From Bacillota bacterium (GTDB lineage: Bacteria > Bacillota > Clostridia > Acetivibrionales > DSM-2933): a stretch of DNA of 7,509 nt. Numbering within the stretch: the first letter of the stretch is position 1; every line of letters begins with the position of its first letter. Location of the stretch: contig JAEZNF010000288.1 in assembly GCA_023441845.1 (NCBI GenBank), forward strand, positions 1 to 7,509. The letters run 5' to 3'. Positions 1 to 6,788 of this stretch are shown one piece after another. The notes under the pieces were generated by a model, which was not told where the DNA came from, did not search any database, and worked only from the letters and a program-made list of their open reading frames with translations. The position numbers and the translations under genes were made by a program.

Positions 1-464
1 TAATACCGGCCGTCATGAATGCATTCTACGTGCTGATTGCCAAGACCTATTTCACGATGAATATACCCGAATCGGTACTTGAAGCGGCTAGAATAGACGG
101 TGCCAGTGAATTCAAAATATTCTACACAATTGTTCTTCCGATGTCCAAGCCTATTATTGCAACAATAGCATTGTTTTCATTTTTGGCCTATTGGAATGAT
201 TGGTACCTTTGCCTTTTATTTATAGATAACCCCAAATTATATAATCTTCAATATTCAATGTATCAGGCTCTTCTGTCTGTGCAGTATCTGACATCATCCC
301 TAGCGCGAGCTTCAGGCCAAACTGCAAGTGCATTGGCCAGAGTACCCGGAGAAACACTGCGTATGGCGATGGCGATTATCGGTGTGGGACCCATTGTTTT
401 CGCATATCCTTTCTTCCAGAGGTATTTTATAAAGGGTCTTACTATCGGTGCGGTTAAAGGTTGA
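1..464 (+). CDS. Carbohydrate ABC transporter permease, LplC/YtcP type (5' end missing)
   Basis: This is the C-terminal half of an inner-membrane permease of a CUT1 sugar importer. The reading frame is open from base 3 and the first in-frame ATG (base 15) is internal, because the family is about 290-300 residues long and only about 153 are visible. The EAA loop that docks on the ATPase is seen at bases 81-140: EAARIDG, nine residues, then IVLP, a textbook EAA-G-I-LP spacing. Hydrophobic segments follow at about bases 150-230 and 365-430. The C-terminus (GLTIGAVKG) is typical of the family. The binding-protein gene follows after 73 bp, so this permease and an expected upstream LplB-like partner should form the transporter. 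Assignment to decorated xylo-oligosaccharides is inferred from the downstream enzymes. LplC/YtcP members also serve aldouronates and other oligosaccharides. Confidence 0.93.
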   Translation, partial: IPAVMNAFYVLIAKTYFTMNIPESVLEAARIDGASEFKIFYTIVLPMSKPIIATIALFSFLAYWNDWYLCLLFIDNPKLYNLQYSMYQALLSVQYLTSSLARASGQTASALARVPGETLRMAMAIIGVGPIVFAYPFFQRYFIKGLTIGAVKG

Positions 465-537
465 TTACAGTCTGGGCGAAATATGTCTTTCGTCTTTACT
501 GGTCAAAATAAAACATATAATATAAGGAGGCATAATA

Positions 538-2094
538 ATGCTCAAATTCAAAAGGTTAGGCTGTGTCGCAATTTCTGCATTTTTAGTATCCGGTTTATTG
601 CTGACGGGATGTTCAGGCGATAAAAAGGATAAAACTGATCCGGAAGCATCAGCACCAGCATCAGCAAGTAGCAGCGCTGATACGGTTAATGCATCGGATT
701 TGAAACCGTATGAAATCAATGCGTATTTTCTTGCTCCACAGTGTAAGGATTTAGCTCTGGTTCAGGAAGAAATCAACAAAATACTCAAAGAGAAAATCAA
801 TGCAACTATTAAATTGAACTATTTATGGTGGGACAGCTATCAGCAGAAGCAGCAGTTGATTGTGGCTTCACAAGAAAAGGTAGACATTATGTTTTCACCA
901 AGTTGGTGGGGATATAATGACTATGTAGCAAAACAGGCATGGTTGCCGCTGGATGAACTTCTTGAAAAATACGGTAAGGATATTAAAGCTAATATCAATC
1001 CCGCATATTTGAAAGCTCCGGTAGTAAACGGAAAGTTATATGCAATACCTACATCCAAAGATATGTACGGTACAGGCGGATTTATTTTCAACAAGGCTCT
1101 TATTGACAAATATGGATTCGATGTAAACACAATTACACAGCCTGAAGATATCGAACCGTGGCTTCAGATTATAAAGGAAAAAGAACCCGGTGTAACCCCG
1201 TTCTTGTCCGCGCAAGGTGATCAGACTGCATATTTAGGACAGGATTGGCAGGTTAATGTCGGTACTGTTGATGTACCGGTCGGTTATCAAAAAACAGGCG
1301 GCGATGTTAAGATTGTGAATCTGATGGAAACAGATATTGGAAAGAGAATATTCAAATTAAACCGCAACTGGTATCTAAAAGGTTACATAAACAAAGACGT
1401 GGCAACATTGAAAGACAGTACTTCAATGAAGAAGTCAAAGAAAGTTTTTGCATGGGCAGAGCAGTTGAAACCTGGAAAAGCTGATGAAATGGAAGCACAA
1501 TTCGGATATGATCTTGTTCAGGCAGATGCATGGAAAGGCATTGAATATTTTACTACCACTCCTGACTTGACAAACTCACAGTTGGTTATTCCTAGAACCT
1601 CCGGGGATCCTGAAAGAGCAATGATGTTTATAAACCTGATGTTCAGTGACAAGAACTTAAAGAACCTCTTAAGCTGGGGTATTGAAAACAAACACTACAA
1701 GAAGATCGGCGAAAACCAGATTGATTTTGCAGATGGTGTTAACGCTGATAATTCAGGTTACTACGGACTTGCACAGTGGTCAATGGGCGGAAGCCAGTTC
1801 CTCGATTACCTGTGGGCAAGCGAAAGCCCTGACAAGTGGGAGAAGATGCAGAAATTCAATGAAACTGCAAAACCTATGAAAATTGTCGGGTGGACTTACG
1901 ACTCCACTCCTGTAAAAGCAGAAATGGCAGCATTAGCTCCAATAGGGCAGAATCAGGGACGTCCGCTTTCTTGTGGTCTTGTAGACTATGATACATACTA
2001 TCCGAAGGTAAAAGCATCCCTTGAAAAAGCAGGCATTCAGAAGGTTATCGACGATTGCCAGAAATCAGTAGATGCATTTGTTGCAGGGAAATAA
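538..2094 (+). CDS. Lipoprotein sugar-binding protein of ABC importer (LplA/LipO type, DUF3502)
   Basis: This 518-residue extracellular solute-binding protein should be anchored to the outer face of the membrane and pass oligosaccharides to the permeases. Residues 1-24 are a lipoprotein signal: a basic start (MLKFKR), a hydrophobic core, then the lipobox LTGC with the lipidated Cys at 25. A charged, Ala/Ser-rich linker runs to about residue 52. The two-lobed binding fold follows. From about residue 377 the chain matches the C-terminal DUF3502 pattern: a GIENKHY stretch, W-x-MGGSQF near 414-421, W433 and N441, a GW-x-YD-x-TPVKAE segment near 451-462, and a SCGLVDYD-like stretch near 478-485. 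AAGGAGG at 524-530 lies 7 nt before ATG 538, fixing the start. Aromatic-rich segments (Trp97-98, Trp123-124, Trp237) suit sugar stacking, but the ligand is inferred from neighbouring xylan enzymes. A strong stem-loop follows directly. Confidence 0.94.
   Translation: MLKFKRLGCVAISAFLVSGLLLTGCSGDKKDKTDPEASAPASASSSADTVNASDLKPYEINAYFLAPQCKDLALVQEEINKILKEKINATIKLNYLWWDSYQQKQQLIVASQEKVDIMFSPSWWGYNDYVAKQAWLPLDELLEKYGKDIKANINPAYLKAPVVNGKLYAIPTSKDMYGTGGFIFNKALIDKYGFDVNTITQPEDIEPWLQIIKEKEPGVTPFLSAQGDQTAYLGQDWQVNVGTVDVPVGYQKTGGDVKIVNLMETDIGKRIFKLNRNWYLKGYINKDVATLKDSTSMKKSKKVFAWAEQLKPGKADEMEAQFGYDLVQADAWKGIEYFTTTPDLTNSQLVIPRTSGDPERAMMFINLMFSDKNLKNLLSWGIENKHYKKIGENQIDFADGVNADNSGYYGLAQWSMGGSQFLDYLWASESPDKWEKMQKFNETAKPMKIVGWTYDSTPVKAEMAALAPIGQNQGRPLSCGLVDYDTYYPKVKASLEKAGIQKVIDDCQKSVDAFVAGK
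645..668 (+). repeat. 12-bp tandem repeat in lipoprotein linker
   Basis: Two adjacent 12-bp units (agcatcagcacc and agcatcagcaag) share their first ten bases. They encode the Ala/Ser-rich tether just after the lipidated cysteine of the binding protein. Such linkers tolerate length change in 4-residue steps. It is a small repeat and probably only a sign of linker slippage. Confidence 0.6.
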
Positions 2095-2108
2095 AAAGTA
2101 TTATTAAT

Positions 2109-2148
2109 AAAATAGTGCAGTGAAAAGTAATTTTCATTGCACTATTTT
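2109..2148 (+). terminator. Strong stem-loop after binding-protein gene (intrinsic terminator or mRNA 3' stabiliser)
   Basis: The arms aatagtgcagtgaaaa (2111-2126) and ttttcattgcactatt (2131-2146) pair over 16 positions with a single G-U wobble around a gtaa loop. Two further A-T pairs extend the stem to 2109/2148. The right arm ends in a run of five T (2145-2149), partly inside the stem. The location, 15 bp after the stop codon, fits a terminator. The next gene lacks an obvious promoter, so partial read-through, or a stem protecting the binding-protein mRNA from 3' exonucleases, is equally plausible. Confidence 0.75.
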
Positions 2149-2150
2149 TA

Positions 2151-2222
2151 GGGCCATTTCCCGGAAGAAAATCCGGCAAAAGGCGAGTGGGCTTACGAAT
2201 GGCCCCGATACTTTTATTGGGG
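2151..2222 (+). other. Potential structured RNA segment with competing hairpins
   Basis: This GC-rich island lies within an A/T-rich spacer. An 8-bp perfect pairing joins gggccatt (2151-2158) to aatggccc (2198-2205). It encloses a small hairpin ccgga/tccgg (2161-2165 with 2172-2176). The 3' arm overlaps an alternative hairpin, ccccgata (2203-2210) with tattgggg (2215-2222), one G-U wobble and a 4-nt loop. The first and last structures share bases 2203-2205 and compete for that segment. I could not match it to a riboswitch class I know; c-di-GMP, THF, fluoride and ZTP consensus motifs were considered and do not fit. Function is unknown. Confidence 0.4.
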
Positions 2223-2237
2223 GGCTTTAAAACCTCT

Positions 2238-2273
2238 GAAGAATCAAGAGAGTTTGTGTTCTCTTGATTCTTC
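2238..2273 (+). terminator. Second perfect 14-bp stem-loop (terminator-like, no clean T tract)
   Basis: The arms gaagaatcaagaga (2238-2251) and tctcttgattcttc (2260-2273) are perfect reverse complements around an 8-nt loop. The sequence after the stem (ttgtaataaa) is not a proper T run, so termination should be weak. It lies 56 bp before the GH39 start. It may be a bidirectional or attenuating structure, or a 5' stem protecting a processed mRNA that begins with the enzyme genes. Confidence 0.55.
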
Positions 2274-2329
2274 TTGTAATAAATAGAAGCTATCACATCT
2301 ATATTACGGCTTAATCAAGGAGGAGTGTT

Positions 2330-3838
2330 ATGATAAAAAAGGTTAATGTACCGGTTTCAGGAGAGCGTTTCAAAAATAATGCCAATTATTGTATCGGTAC
2401 CGGCAGGTTGGGGCTGGCCTTGCAAAAGGAGTATATAGACCATTTGAAAATGGTTCAGAAGACTTTGAACTTTCGGTATATCCGCGGTCATGGGCTGTTT
2501 TGCGATGATGTCGGTATATACCGCGAGTGTGAAATGGATGGTAAAACCAGTACCTTTTATAATTTTACCTATCTTGACCGGATTATGGACACCTATCTGG
2601 AGAATGGCATAAGGCCTTTCCTTGAATTAGGTTTCATGCCGGATAAGCTAAAGACAGGTGAACAGACGGTTTTCTACTGGAAAGGCAATGTTACGCCCCC
2701 GGTATCTTATGAAAAATGGGCGGATCTTGTAAAAAATACTCTGAATCATCTGATTGAGAGGTATGGCAGAGATGAAGTAATTACCTGGCCCATTGAGGTA
2801 TGGAATGAACCGAATATTATTTTCTGGGCGGGCAGCATGGAAGAATATTTCAAGCTGTACGAGTATTCTGCCAACGCGGTAAAGAGTGTGGACCCGCGCA
2901 TTCAGGTGGGAGGGCCAGCAATTTGCGGTGTTGATACGGAAAACTGGCTCAGGTCATTTTTTGAGTACTGCATAAAGAATAATCTGCCGCTCGATTTTAT
3001 TACCCGTCATTGCTATACAGCCAATGATCCTACATTCCGCGGACATTACATATACCATTCCATGCGTGAACCGACAAGGATGATTGAAGAACTAAGGGAA
3101 ACCCGTGAAATTATGTCCGATTATCCCCGAATTGCGAATATGCCGCTCCATATAACTGAGTTCAGCAGTTCATATGTTCCTTTATGTCCTGTGCATGATA
3201 CGGATTTCCATGCGGCATTTATTGCACGTATCTTAAGCGAAGCCGGAGAATATGCAGATTCATATTCCTATTGGACATTCAGCGATGTATTCGAGGAAAT
3301 GGATGTACCAAAATCGGTATTTCACGGAGGATTTGGTCTGATAGCCCTTAATTCCATAAAGAAACCTACCTACCATACTTTTGAGTTTTTCTCTAATGCA
3401 GGGAAGGAATTGCTTTATCGGGATGAAAACCTGATCGTAACCAAAAATGCCGACAAGTATGTAATCATTGGCTGGAGCTGGCATGATATGCGAGATCACA
3501 AACCTGTCCCTGACATAAGCTATGTGCTTTCATTACCATCTTTAGGAAAACAGGCGCTGCTTGTAAAAAAGGATGTAGGCGGATCGCATGGTAACCCGAT
3601 GTGGACGTGGAATAATATGGGCAAACCCCGCAGCTTGACCAAAGAACAGTTGAAGATTTTACTTTCTTCCGCCGAACCGCTTCAAACCGATGCCAGGCTG
3701 GTGGAAACCAATGGGGCATATGAAGTTGAAGTAACAATTTCATGCAACCATATTTGTATGGTGGAAATTACTTCTATAAACGATATAACAGATACTTACC
3801 TTGGATATGATCCTGAAGAATTTTACGGTATGAAATGA
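2330..3838 (+). CDS. GH39 beta-xylosidase, cytoplasmic
   Basis: The 502-residue product should release D-xylose from non-reducing ends of xylo-oligosaccharides with retention of configuration. It aligns, from memory, over nearly its whole length with the roughly 500-residue GH39 beta-xylosidase XynB of Thermoanaerobacterium: CIGTGRLGLALQKEYI near residue 21, YIRGHGL near 50, QTVFYW-x-GNVTPP near 112, and a YWTFSDVFEE stretch near 314. The acid/base is Glu160 in WNEPN and the nucleophile is Glu277 in HITEF, the same numbers as in XynB. A (beta/alpha)8 barrel followed by a small beta domain from about residue 365 is expected. There is no signal peptide, so it acts inside the cell. AAGGAGG at 2317-2323, 6 nt before ATG 2330, supports the start. 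GH39 also includes alpha-L-iduronidases, but the local match is clearly to the bacterial xylosidases. It heads the enzyme part of the cluster. Confidence 0.95.
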   Translation: MIKKVNVPVSGERFKNNANYCIGTGRLGLALQKEYIDHLKMVQKTLNFRYIRGHGLFCDDVGIYRECEMDGKTSTFYNFTYLDRIMDTYLENGIRPFLELGFMPDKLKTGEQTVFYWKGNVTPPVSYEKWADLVKNTLNHLIERYGRDEVITWPIEVWNEPNIIFWAGSMEEYFKLYEYSANAVKSVDPRIQVGGPAICGVDTENWLRSFFEYCIKNNLPLDFITRHCYTANDPTFRGHYIYHSMREPTRMIEELRETREIMSDYPRIANMPLHITEFSSSYVPLCPVHDTDFHAAFIARILSEAGEYADSYSYWTFSDVFEEMDVPKSVFHGGFGLIALNSIKKPTYHTFEFFSNAGKELLYRDENLIVTKNADKYVIIGWSWHDMRDHKPVPDISYVLSLPSLGKQALLVKKDVGGSHGNPMWTWNNMGKPRSLTKEQLKILLSSAEPLQTDARLVETNGAYEVEVTISCNHICMVEITSINDITDTYLGYDPEEFYGMK

Positions 3839-3924
3839 CTTTCCTGAGGTATTACTATAATAAATTATTTCCGACAGCAGCAAATTAACGAAAATATTCC
3901 TTTTTTAGTAATAGGGGTGTTGGC

Positions 3925-3932
3925 AAAAGGAG
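3925..3932 (+). promoter_or_regulatory. Ribosome binding site that sets the GH43 start at 3941
   Basis: AAAAGGAG lies 8 nt before ATG 3941. A longer reading beginning at GTG 3917 would include this site inside the coding sequence and has only a weak upstream GGGG at 3914-3917, so ATG 3941 is preferred. Confidence 0.75.
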
Positions 3933-3940
3933 TAAATGTA

Positions 3941-5362
3941 ATGAAAATGAAAAAGCAAGGTTTCAATCCATATCTTCCATCATGGGAATATATTCCTGAT
4001 GGAGAACCTTATGTTTTTAACAACAGAGTATATGTTTATGGCTCTCATGACCGTTTTAACGGACATGTATATTGTTTGAACGATTATGTATGCTGGTCGG
4101 CATCCGTTGAGGATTTGGCTGACTGGCGGTATGAGGGCGTGATTTACAAAAAAACGGATGACCCGCTTAATAAGGATAGCAGCATGTGTCTTTATGCACC
4201 GGACGTTACGGTTGGACCGGATGGAAGGTATTATTTGTACTATGTTCTTGATAAGGTCCCGATTGTATCGGTAGCTGTCTGTGACAGTCCGGCAGGTAAG
4301 TATGAATTCTACGGATATGTACATTACTCCGATGGAACACGCTTAGGTGAAAGAGAAGGCGACCAGCCTCAGTTTGATCCGGGAGTACTGACAGAAGGAG
4401 AGAGAACATATCTGTATACCGGCTTTTGTGCGGTTGGTGACAAATCAAGAAACGGTCCCATGGCAACAGTGATTGGGCCGGATATGCTTACTATTGTGGA
4501 AGAACCGGTATTTATAGCGCCGAGTGAACCTTACAGCAAAGGCAGCGGGTTTGAAGGACATGAGTTTTTTGAGGCACCTTCCATAAGAAAGAAAGGCGAT
4601 ACTTACTATTTTATCTATTCTTCGATTGTCTTTCATGAACTGTGTTATGCTACCAGTAAATACCCAACAAAAGGCTTTAAATACCAGGGAGTTATTGTGA
4701 GCAATAACGATCTTCATATTGATTCCTACAAACCTTCGAATAAGCCTATGTATTACGGCGGTAATAATCATGGCAGTATTATTGAAATAAAAGGAATATG
4801 GTATATTTTTTACCATAGGCATACCAATGGAACAAATTTCAGCCGGCAGGGTTGTATTGAGCGGATTGAATTTATAGATGACGGTACCATTCCTCAGGTA
4901 GAGATGACATCCTGTGGTCCCAATGGAGGAGCGCTTGCCGGAAGAGGAGAGTATCCGGCGTATATAGCATGTAATCTTTTCTGCAAGGACGAGGAAAAGT
5001 ATACAGGTGACCCGGGAGCATGGATGGACAGCCGTTTTCCTAAGATAACCCAGGATGGGAAAGACGGCGATGAAGAAACCGGCTATATAGCCAATTTAAG
5101 GGACAGTGCTGCAGCAGGATTCAAATATTTTGATTGTGCGGGGATTAAGAAAGTCAAAATCAAGGTTCGTGGATATTGCCGCGGTGAATTCCTTGTAAAA
5201 ACCTCGTGGGACGGTACTGCGCTTGGAAAGATACCTGTAGATTATACAAATATATGGAAGGAATATACAGCCGATATCGCGATTCCGGATGGGATACAGG
5301 CCTTGTATTTTGTGTATACAGGATACGGAAGTGCTGGTTTGGCATCTTTTACACTGGAATAA
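3941..5362 (+). CDS. GH43 glycosidase (arabinofuranosidase/beta-xylosidase) with CBM6-like C-terminal domain
   Basis: The preferred start gives 473 residues. The N-terminal five-bladed propeller (about 8-325) carries the GH43 triad: base Asp20 in YIPDGEP, pKa-modulating Asp88 in YAPDV and acid Glu211 in FFEAPS. His277 in the NNHGS stretch fits the conserved His of the active-site centre. Residues about 345-473 look like a CBM6-type beta-sandwich, ending in a YTGYGSAGLASFTLE-like strand; this domain is weaker evidence. There is no signal peptide, so the enzyme is cytoplasmic, unusual for a CBM-bearing one. GH43 enzymes invert configuration and remove arabinofuranose or xylose from arabinoxylan fragments; which of the two cannot be told here. 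It starts 102 bp after the GH39 stop, probably in the same transcript, and the esterase follows 56 bp downstream. Confidence 0.92.
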   Translation: MKMKKQGFNPYLPSWEYIPDGEPYVFNNRVYVYGSHDRFNGHVYCLNDYVCWSASVEDLADWRYEGVIYKKTDDPLNKDSSMCLYAPDVTVGPDGRYYLYYVLDKVPIVSVAVCDSPAGKYEFYGYVHYSDGTRLGEREGDQPQFDPGVLTEGERTYLYTGFCAVGDKSRNGPMATVIGPDMLTIVEEPVFIAPSEPYSKGSGFEGHEFFEAPSIRKKGDTYYFIYSSIVFHELCYATSKYPTKGFKYQGVIVSNNDLHIDSYKPSNKPMYYGGNNHGSIIEIKGIWYIFYHRHTNGTNFSRQGCIERIEFIDDGTIPQVEMTSCGPNGGALAGRGEYPAYIACNLFCKDEEKYTGDPGAWMDSRFPKITQDGKDGDEETGYIANLRDSAAAGFKYFDCAGIKKVKIKVRGYCRGEFLVKTSWDGTALGKIPVDYTNIWKEYTADIAIPDGIQALYFVYTGYGSAGLASFTLE

Positions 5363-5402
5363 ACCAATGTATAAAGGATTTTAACAATAGGAATGTAATA
5401 GT

Positions 5403-5409
5403 AAAGGAG
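5403..5409 (+). promoter_or_regulatory. Ribosome binding site that sets the esterase start at 5419
   Basis: AAAGGAG lies 9 nt before the in-frame ATG 5419. The open frame extends back to 5206 inside the GH43 gene, but those 71 codons give no serine-hydrolase similarity. The protein family normally begins shortly before a GxGxAVAKDG strand, as seen from 5419. Confidence 0.8.
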
Positions 5410-5418
5410 TTATGCAAT

Positions 5419-6582
5419 ATGGCTGGGTTTGATGATTTATCGGCATTATTGAAACAATTTGTGAAAGACGGTACGCCAGGGTGTGGCTGTGCAGTTGCAA
5501 AAGATGGGAAAACCTTGTATCAGGGGTATTATGGATATGCAGATTTGGAGGAAAAAAGGCCTATTGCCGAAGATACCATCTATCGCTTGTTTTCTTTGAC
5601 AAAGGTGGTCATGTGTACAGCTGCACTGATACTGTTTGAAAGGGGAAAATTCCTTTTAAACGAACCTGTTTATGAATATTTCCCCGAATATAGGGATACA
5701 CAGGTGTTTTTTAAAGGAAATGACGGTTCATATCATGTTAAAAAATCCGATAGTCCCATGCTTATAAAGCATGTGTTTACTATGTCTGCCGGATTGCCGT
5801 ATGAATTCGAAGATTCACCGACAGCCAAAGAAATGATACGGGTAAAAGATGAATTGCAAAAAAAATATGGGAAATATGATATTGTGACAGAGGTAAAGGC
5901 AGTGGGTAGTGTTCCGGTTGAATTCGAACCCGGTACACATTGGCGTTATGGTTATGGACATGATATTATAGCCGGTTTGATCCAGGTAATTTCAGGTAAA
6001 ACCGTAGGCCAATTTTTACAGGACGAAATATTCGGACCCCTTGGAATGGAAAATACCGGTTACCGCTTCCGCAACGGAAATGAAGCCAGAATGGCCTCCT
6101 ATTACAGGAGGGATGAAAGCGGAGGAACTAAAAAGATACCGGGAATTCTGGATGAATTCCATGAACCTGGTGCAATGTATGAAGGCGGGGGAGTAGGTCT
6201 TTATTCCTCGGTAAATGATTATCTGAAATTTTCACAGATGCTGGCTAACGGCGGAATATATAACGGAAAAAGAATAATGGGCAGAAAAACAATAGACCTG
6301 ATGAGATCAAATCATTTAACCAATGACCAGTTAAAAGATTTTAAAGGTTCATATTTGGCCGGATACGGATATGGCTTGGGAGTCCGGACATTGATGAGTA
6401 CAGCTGGCGGGCATTCAAACGGAACTGTTGGAGAGTTCGGATGGACGGGAATGACGGGCACATATGTATCCATCGATCCCCATGAAGGCTTTTCGGTTGT
6501 CTATATGCACCAGATGAATCCGAATATGGAAGAATACCATCATCTCCGAGTAAGGGCAGTCGCTAACGGCTGTTTGGAATAA
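5419..6582 (+). CDS. Serine hydrolase of the beta-lactamase/EstB family, probable carbohydrate esterase
   Basis: This 387-residue protein belongs to the class C beta-lactamase-like hydrolases (Pfam Beta-lactamase, COG1680). The nucleophile motif S-x-x-K is SLTK at residues 59-62, after a YRLFS strand. The second motif is Tyr177 in W-RYGYGHD, followed by IIAGLIQVISGKT, closer to the EstB esterase pattern (Y, four residues, D-hydrophobic) than to the YxN of true AmpC. The third motif is GWTG (341-344, W-x-G) in place of the lactamase KTG. There is no signal peptide, so a role in antibiotic resistance or wall remodelling is unlikely. Set between xylan glycosidases, it is best inferred to remove acetyl or other ester groups from imported xylo-oligosaccharides; the substrate is unproven. 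It lies 56 bp after GH43, probably cotranscribed, and a longer gap follows. Confidence 0.88.
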   Translation: MAGFDDLSALLKQFVKDGTPGCGCAVAKDGKTLYQGYYGYADLEEKRPIAEDTIYRLFSLTKVVMCTAALILFERGKFLLNEPVYEYFPEYRDTQVFFKGNDGSYHVKKSDSPMLIKHVFTMSAGLPYEFEDSPTAKEMIRVKDELQKKYGKYDIVTEVKAVGSVPVEFEPGTHWRYGYGHDIIAGLIQVISGKTVGQFLQDEIFGPLGMENTGYRFRNGNEARMASYYRRDESGGTKKIPGILDEFHEPGAMYEGGGVGLYSSVNDYLKFSQMLANGGIYNGKRIMGRKTIDLMRSNHLTNDQLKDFKGSYLAGYGYGLGVRTLMSTAGGHSNGTVGEFGWTGMTGTYVSIDPHEGFSVVYMHQMNPNMEEYHHLRVRAVANGCLE

Positions 6583-6610
6583 CAGATTCAAAAACACAAA
6601 TAATGACTAT

Positions 6611-6654
6611 ATTGAACGCTCGAAAGAATTTTCATAAAGTGTAGCGCGTTCAAT
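6611..6654. promoter_or_regulatory. 9-bp inverted repeat over a candidate promoter
   Basis: The perfect arms attgaacgc (6611-6619) and gcgttcaat (6646-6654) are separated by 26 bp. The left arm contains TTGAAC (6612-6617), which lies 17 bp before TAAAGT (6635-6640), a plausible -35/-10 pair with the right arm near the start point. This layout suits an operator controlling the DUF3237-GH51 genes. It could also be an RNA hairpin ending the upstream transcript, but no T run follows it. The function is inferred only. Confidence 0.4.
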
Positions 6655-6670
6655 GAATCAAGGTATATGA

Positions 6671-6684
6671 TGAAAGCGAAAAAA
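6671..6684 (+). promoter_or_regulatory. Weak cre-like site (CcpA) candidate
   Basis: TGAAAGCGAAAAAA matches the left half of the Firmicutes catabolite-repression element (TGWAANCGNTNWCA) well but misses the symmetric right half. Control by glucose or cellobiose status would fit a xylan cluster. The match is poor enough that it may be chance. Confidence 0.2.
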
Positions 6685-6702
6685 TAGAATTAGAATTGTA
6701 AA

Positions 6703-6720
6703 ATGTTTTTCGCGAAACAT
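6703..6720. promoter_or_regulatory. Palindromic operator-like site ATGTTT-ttcgcg-AAACAT
   Basis: Six-base perfect arms flank ttcgcg. Within it, tttcgcgaaa is itself a perfect 10-bp palindrome. The CG-centred dyad resembles the half-site style of LacI-family regulators. It lies between the candidate promoter and the DUF3237 start, a position suited to repression. No regulator gene is in the window. Confidence 0.4.
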
Positions 6721-6767
6721 ATAGAAACCGTCAAAAGATTAATGAATATGATCCGGGATAATTTGTT

Positions 6768-6773
6768 AAGGAG
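6768..6773 (+). promoter_or_regulatory. Misplaced Shine-Dalgarno before the DUF3237 gene
   Basis: AAGGAG is the best ribosome site upstream of the DUF3237 frame but lies 15 nt before its TTG start, which is too far. It is 5 nt before an out-of-frame ATG at 6779 that opens a 23-codon ORF ending at 6850. The in-frame stop at 6759-6761 rules out any longer DUF3237 frame with a better-placed start. Confidence 0.6.
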
Positions 6774-6788
6774 AAGGGATGCGAGGAT

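Noticed and set aside
516..521. TATAAT as a -10 box for the binding-protein gene
   Set aside because: No acceptable -35 lies 16-18 bp upstream, and transcription would start inside the ribosome binding site.
2045..2296. Minus-strand 83-codon open frame across the intergenic spacer
   Set aside because: It consists largely of the hairpin arms and the end of the binding-protein gene, with no family similarity.
2274..2305. Promoter before GH39 (TTGTAA with TATATT)
   Set aside because: The spacing is 20 bp and the -35 is weak, so read-through or RNA processing explains GH39 expression as well.
3833..3861. Promoter before GH43 using TATAAT at 3856-3861
   Set aside because: The matching -35 region (aaatga, 3833-3838) is poor; the hexamer is likely chance in an A/T-rich spacer. 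The 7-bp tattact/agtaata arms (3850-3856, 3907-3913) are too far apart to be convincing.
3917..3940. GTG start for GH43 giving eight extra residues
   Set aside because: The extension contains the AAAAGGAG site that serves ATG 3941, and the family domain begins after 3941.
3980..4822. Long minus-strand open frames within GH43 (up to 125 codons)
   Set aside because: They lie opposite a clearly conserved coding gene, lack ribosome sites and show no recognisable protein pattern.
5206..5418. N-terminal extension of the serine hydrolase frame into the GH43 gene (71 codons)
   Set aside because: It overlaps the conserved CBM6-like end of GH43 in another frame, has no family similarity, and a good ribosome site (5403-5409) supports ATG 5419.
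5419..6582. Beta-lactamase conferring antibiotic resistance
   Set aside because: There is no signal peptide, the KTG motif is replaced by GWTG, the YxN motif is atypical, and the neighbours are all xylan-use genes.
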